DNA from: Trifolium pratense
Lineage: Eukaryota; Streptophyta; Magnoliopsida; Fabales; Fabaceae
NCBI RefSeq assembly: GCF_020283565.1
Contig: NC_060062.1
Span: 29,944,251-30,008,250, forward strand
Direction: 5' to 3'
DNA: 64,000 bases
Part shown: positions 61,717-64,000 of the stretch, in pieces
Numbering within the stretch: the stretch's first letter is position 1
Layout of the letters: the number at the start of each line of letters is the position of its first letter
Translations under genes and position numbers: made by a program
The notes under the pieces: model-generated
What the model saw: only the letters and a program-made list of their open reading frames with translations
Told to the model about the DNA's origin: nothing
Databases searched by the model: none

Positions 61717-61829
61717 GCCTTTTTAGCGCTTTGGTTTTTGTTTTTTGAAATAAATTCACCTTTGTAACAACCAATTTCCTTCTTTGACTGCCTTGGTTAT
61801 CTAAATTTTTGCTTTTTGATAATGACAAA

Positions 61830-62275
61830 AGGGGGAGTAGTTACGCATTAATTGATATGTTTCCAAAACTGAAACCACGCTTTATACGCTTTATATTTGT
61901 TATGTTATTAAAGGTGTTAAGCAAATAAATTTGTTTTATTATGGAGACTTAGTATTTTAAACTAAAAATAAATTTCATCAGTAAGGATAAGTTAAGAGTG
62001 CAATTTTAACTTAACCTTATGAGACTCAGGGGGAGAGCTTGCAAACCTCTCGTCCTGAAGAAAAATATGAAATTTAATTTTACTTTAATTACTTAAATCT
62101 TATACTAAATTAAAATATCATGGATAAATCCTAAAGCTAAGGCTTTAAGAAGTATCAATCTTAGGGGGAGCTTGCAAACCTCATAAACCTAAGAGAAACA
62201 TGATAAGTTAATTTAACAACAATTGTCAATTAATAATTTAATACTTATGTTTGTCATCATCAAAAAGGGGGAGAT
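61830..62275 (+). other. Repeated polypurine blocks and the polypurine tract, element A
   Basis: The same series as in element B: AAAAGGGGGAG (about 61827), CAGGGGGAGAG (about 62026), TTAGGGGGAGCTTG (about 62161) and AAAAAGGGGGAGAT touching the LTR. Confidence 0.75.
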
Positions 62276-63367
62276 TGTTGGAACAAAATTGATTTAAAAA
62301 TGTTTGCCCCTAAATCTATTAAGGTTTTGATGATAACAAAGTATTAATAAACAATTGGAAGGACTAAAAATTTAATTTAAGTGTGCAGAACTTAGCTTCA
62401 GATAAGCTCTGAATAAAGCTCAGTAGATAAGTAATTCAGAAGTTCGCAAGTTCTCAGAAGTTACAACCTTCAGAAGATGAAGACATCAGAACTTCTTAAG
62501 TGTCTAAGCTTCATCAAACTCTGAAGATCTTCTTGAAGTTGGTGAAGATTCTCCTTTGTTAGTCAACTCTTCTACCAATGAAGAAAAGGAGCTTTCAAGC
62601 TTGATCAGAACAGCTACCCTCATTTTGTCTGTCCACTCTTGAGAACGTGGGACATCAGACTCTTTAGCTGAATAAGGAAAGTCTTCTCTGCACATGGTCA
62701 AAGTGTCTGAACCTCTTACTCAATTTTAGAAACAACCAAACTGCATCAAGACAAGCTGCTTGAAGACAAAAGGTTATCTACTTCAACGGTCATCTGTGCA
62801 ACGACTCTTTTCTAGCTATATATATACTAGAAGAATCAGTTGTAAATATAATATCAATTAATCAAGGATTACACACGCGCTTGAACAAACTCTGAATTAC
62901 GAATACAAGCTCTGAACCTCTGAACTAGTGTTTTTGCACTCTTAGTCCAAATACTTTGTATTCATTGTATTTGCTCTTTAAGGTTCTCTTAAGAGCAGTT
63001 GTATTCTTTCAACTATTTTATTATCTCTGGTACTTGAGAAATCTTAAGCTTGTGTGCTTAAGTGAGAAGTCTTAAGCTTGTGTGCTTGAGCATTGTTGTG
63101 AAGCCTCTTGCTTGTGTGCTTGAGCATTTGTAATCTTGTGTGATTATAGTGAAATCCCTTGGAAGTGCAAGGGGACTGGACTACTCTCGTTTTGTGAGAG
63201 GAACCTGTATAAATTGCTTGTGTGATCTCTCTCTCTCCTTATCTTGTTTTATTGTGTTACTTATCCGCTGCTAACTTAGTTAAGTTAAGAACTTGGGAAA
63301 AGTTTTAACTTGGCTAAAACACAATTCAACCCCCCCCCCCCCCCCTTCTTGTGTTTTCACACCTTCA
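62276..63367 (+). repeat. Element A 3' LTR
   Basis: 1092 bp. It differs from the 5' LTR by roughly a dozen scattered changes plus a longer C run (near 63332-63344). Confidence 0.95.
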
Positions 63368-63372
63368 TGTTT

Positions 63373-63431
63373 ATCATGATGCTTATGCTGAGTTCAAGAT
63401 TACAAGGACTCATATCAAAGCCTTCTTTTTG
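63373..63431 (+). pseudogene. Split P450, continuation of exon 2
   Basis: Directly after element A and its TGTTT duplication the sequence reads on in the P450 frame: the codon begun at 34217 completes as tyrosine, then HDAYAEFKITRTHIKAFFL. That matches the segment just before the I-helix in CYP93/CYP705/CYP712 proteins. A GTAAGT donor follows at 63432, where these families often have an intron before DMF.AG. The next exon is not in the window. This confirms that the two halves were one gene before insertion. Confidence 0.9.
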
Positions 63432-64000
63432 GTAAGTTTCATTTATCATATACTTATCTTGATTGTTACATACCTTCTTGTTATTTCCCATTTAGTATTT
63501 TATTGGAAAAATGCATCATTTGTCTTTAGACATGTTTAAACTACACACTCTCTTTACTAAAAAAAATGACACAAGATGAGAGAATTTTCGGAGATAATTT
63601 TTTTTTTTTAGTGATTCAAATTTTTCTACATAAAATTTACAAAGACAAGTTCAAATTCCCTAAAAAAATTACATTATTTAAATGACATCTCCACCCCTCT
63701 CTTTTACAAAATAGAACGAGTATGTGTTAATTGTAGGGTTGGTTTAAGCTCAACTCTCAATTTAAGATGATATAGAGTCTGGTTCAAGATCCGTTAGACC
63801 ACCTATTATCAGGTCCGGTATCGGGTCATCCACCATTTATATCCACACGCCAAGCTCAACATGGGTGTAAAGAAGTGCTTTAGAAGTCTTCCATTGGATG
63901 TGAGATGACCTGAGCATACAAGCCAGATTTGTAGTGGGATTGAGGCATAATATAATGCAAGGATCAGGATCCTCTACAGTCAGCTTCAGTGTAGCCAACT
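63432..64000 (+). other. Putative P450 intron and downstream DNA
   Basis: No I-helix or heme-loop coding is found up to the window end. Positions 63730-64000 contain repeat-like sequence. The third exon may lie further right or be lost. Confidence 0.45.

Larger units (their letters stand above)
34218..63367 (+). mobile_element. SIRE/Maximus-type copia retrotransposon A with nested insertions
   Basis: This is the outer element of a nested stack, 29,150 bp including a 17.3-kb internal insertion. It has LTRs of about 1.09 kb differing at roughly a dozen positions, the TGTTT target duplication, an initiator-tRNA-Met-like primer-binding site, gag, pol in copia order (protease, integrase, reverse transcriptase, RNase H), an envelope-like ORF, an antisense ORF and a polypurine tract. 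gag is split between 36841 and about 54107, and pol has stops, so it is not autonomous now. LTR divergence shows it is older than element B. Confidence 0.95.

Overview
This is plant nuclear DNA, most likely from a papilionoid legume. The reasons are AT-rich sequence with few genes, intron-containing A-type cytochrome P450 genes, Stowaway-type MITEs, CACTA transposon ends, several LTR retrotransposons primed by initiator tRNA-Met, a chloroplast psbA fragment, and a SIRE/Maximus-type copia family with an envelope-like third ORF. The species assignment is inference; nothing in the window fixes it.

Host genes. Three P450 loci are visible. Two are tandem CYP736A-like paralogs on the minus strand: a pseudogene cut by the left window edge (exon 1 at 856-1541, broken by a 2-bp insertion) and an intact two-exon gene (11496-14107, 511 aa). 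The third, on the plus strand, is a CYP93/CYP705/CYP712-type P450 beginning at 32907. It runs through two exons to 34217, where a retrotransposon interrupts it. The coding sequence resumes at 63373, on the far side of 29 kb of nested elements.

Layout. 1-2863: P450 pseudogene and its intron, which carries a MITE. 2864-11495: CACTA fragment, 43/60-bp minisatellite, a 2.16-kb gypsy-type LTR with primer-binding site, a small array of hairpins with covarying arms, a TIR element and low-information DNA. 11496-14107: intact P450, with two Stowaway MITEs in its intron. 15145-15475: nuclear copy of the start of chloroplast psbA with its promoter. 17074-30583: two arrays of a roughly 255-bp tandem repeat with the same 0.6-kb flank, separated by a young LTR element without usable genes (19677-25961) and a solo SIRE-type LTR (26524-27661). 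32534-34217: MITE, then the start of the third P450. 34218-63367: outer SIRE-type element A. Its gag is split by a 17-kb pile of CACTA remnants, and inside the pile sits a second, very recent SIRE-type element B (37984-50218). 63373-64000: continuation of the split P450.

How it fits together. The right half is a stack of insertions whose order can be read. Element A entered the P450 (target duplication TGTTT). CACTA DNA then entered A's gag. Element B entered the CACTA transposase gene (target duplication ACACG), and its two LTRs differ only in simple-repeat lengths. Comparing A with B shows which parts are under constraint. Both keep gag, pol, an envelope-like ORF and, unexpectedly, a small antisense ORF between the envelope-like gene and the 3' LTR. 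That ORF has its own TATA-like box, and its product is acidic with SUMO-interaction-like motifs. Both also share an in-frame UGA just before the integrase zinc finger. The antisense gene is the best candidate here for an under-described component.
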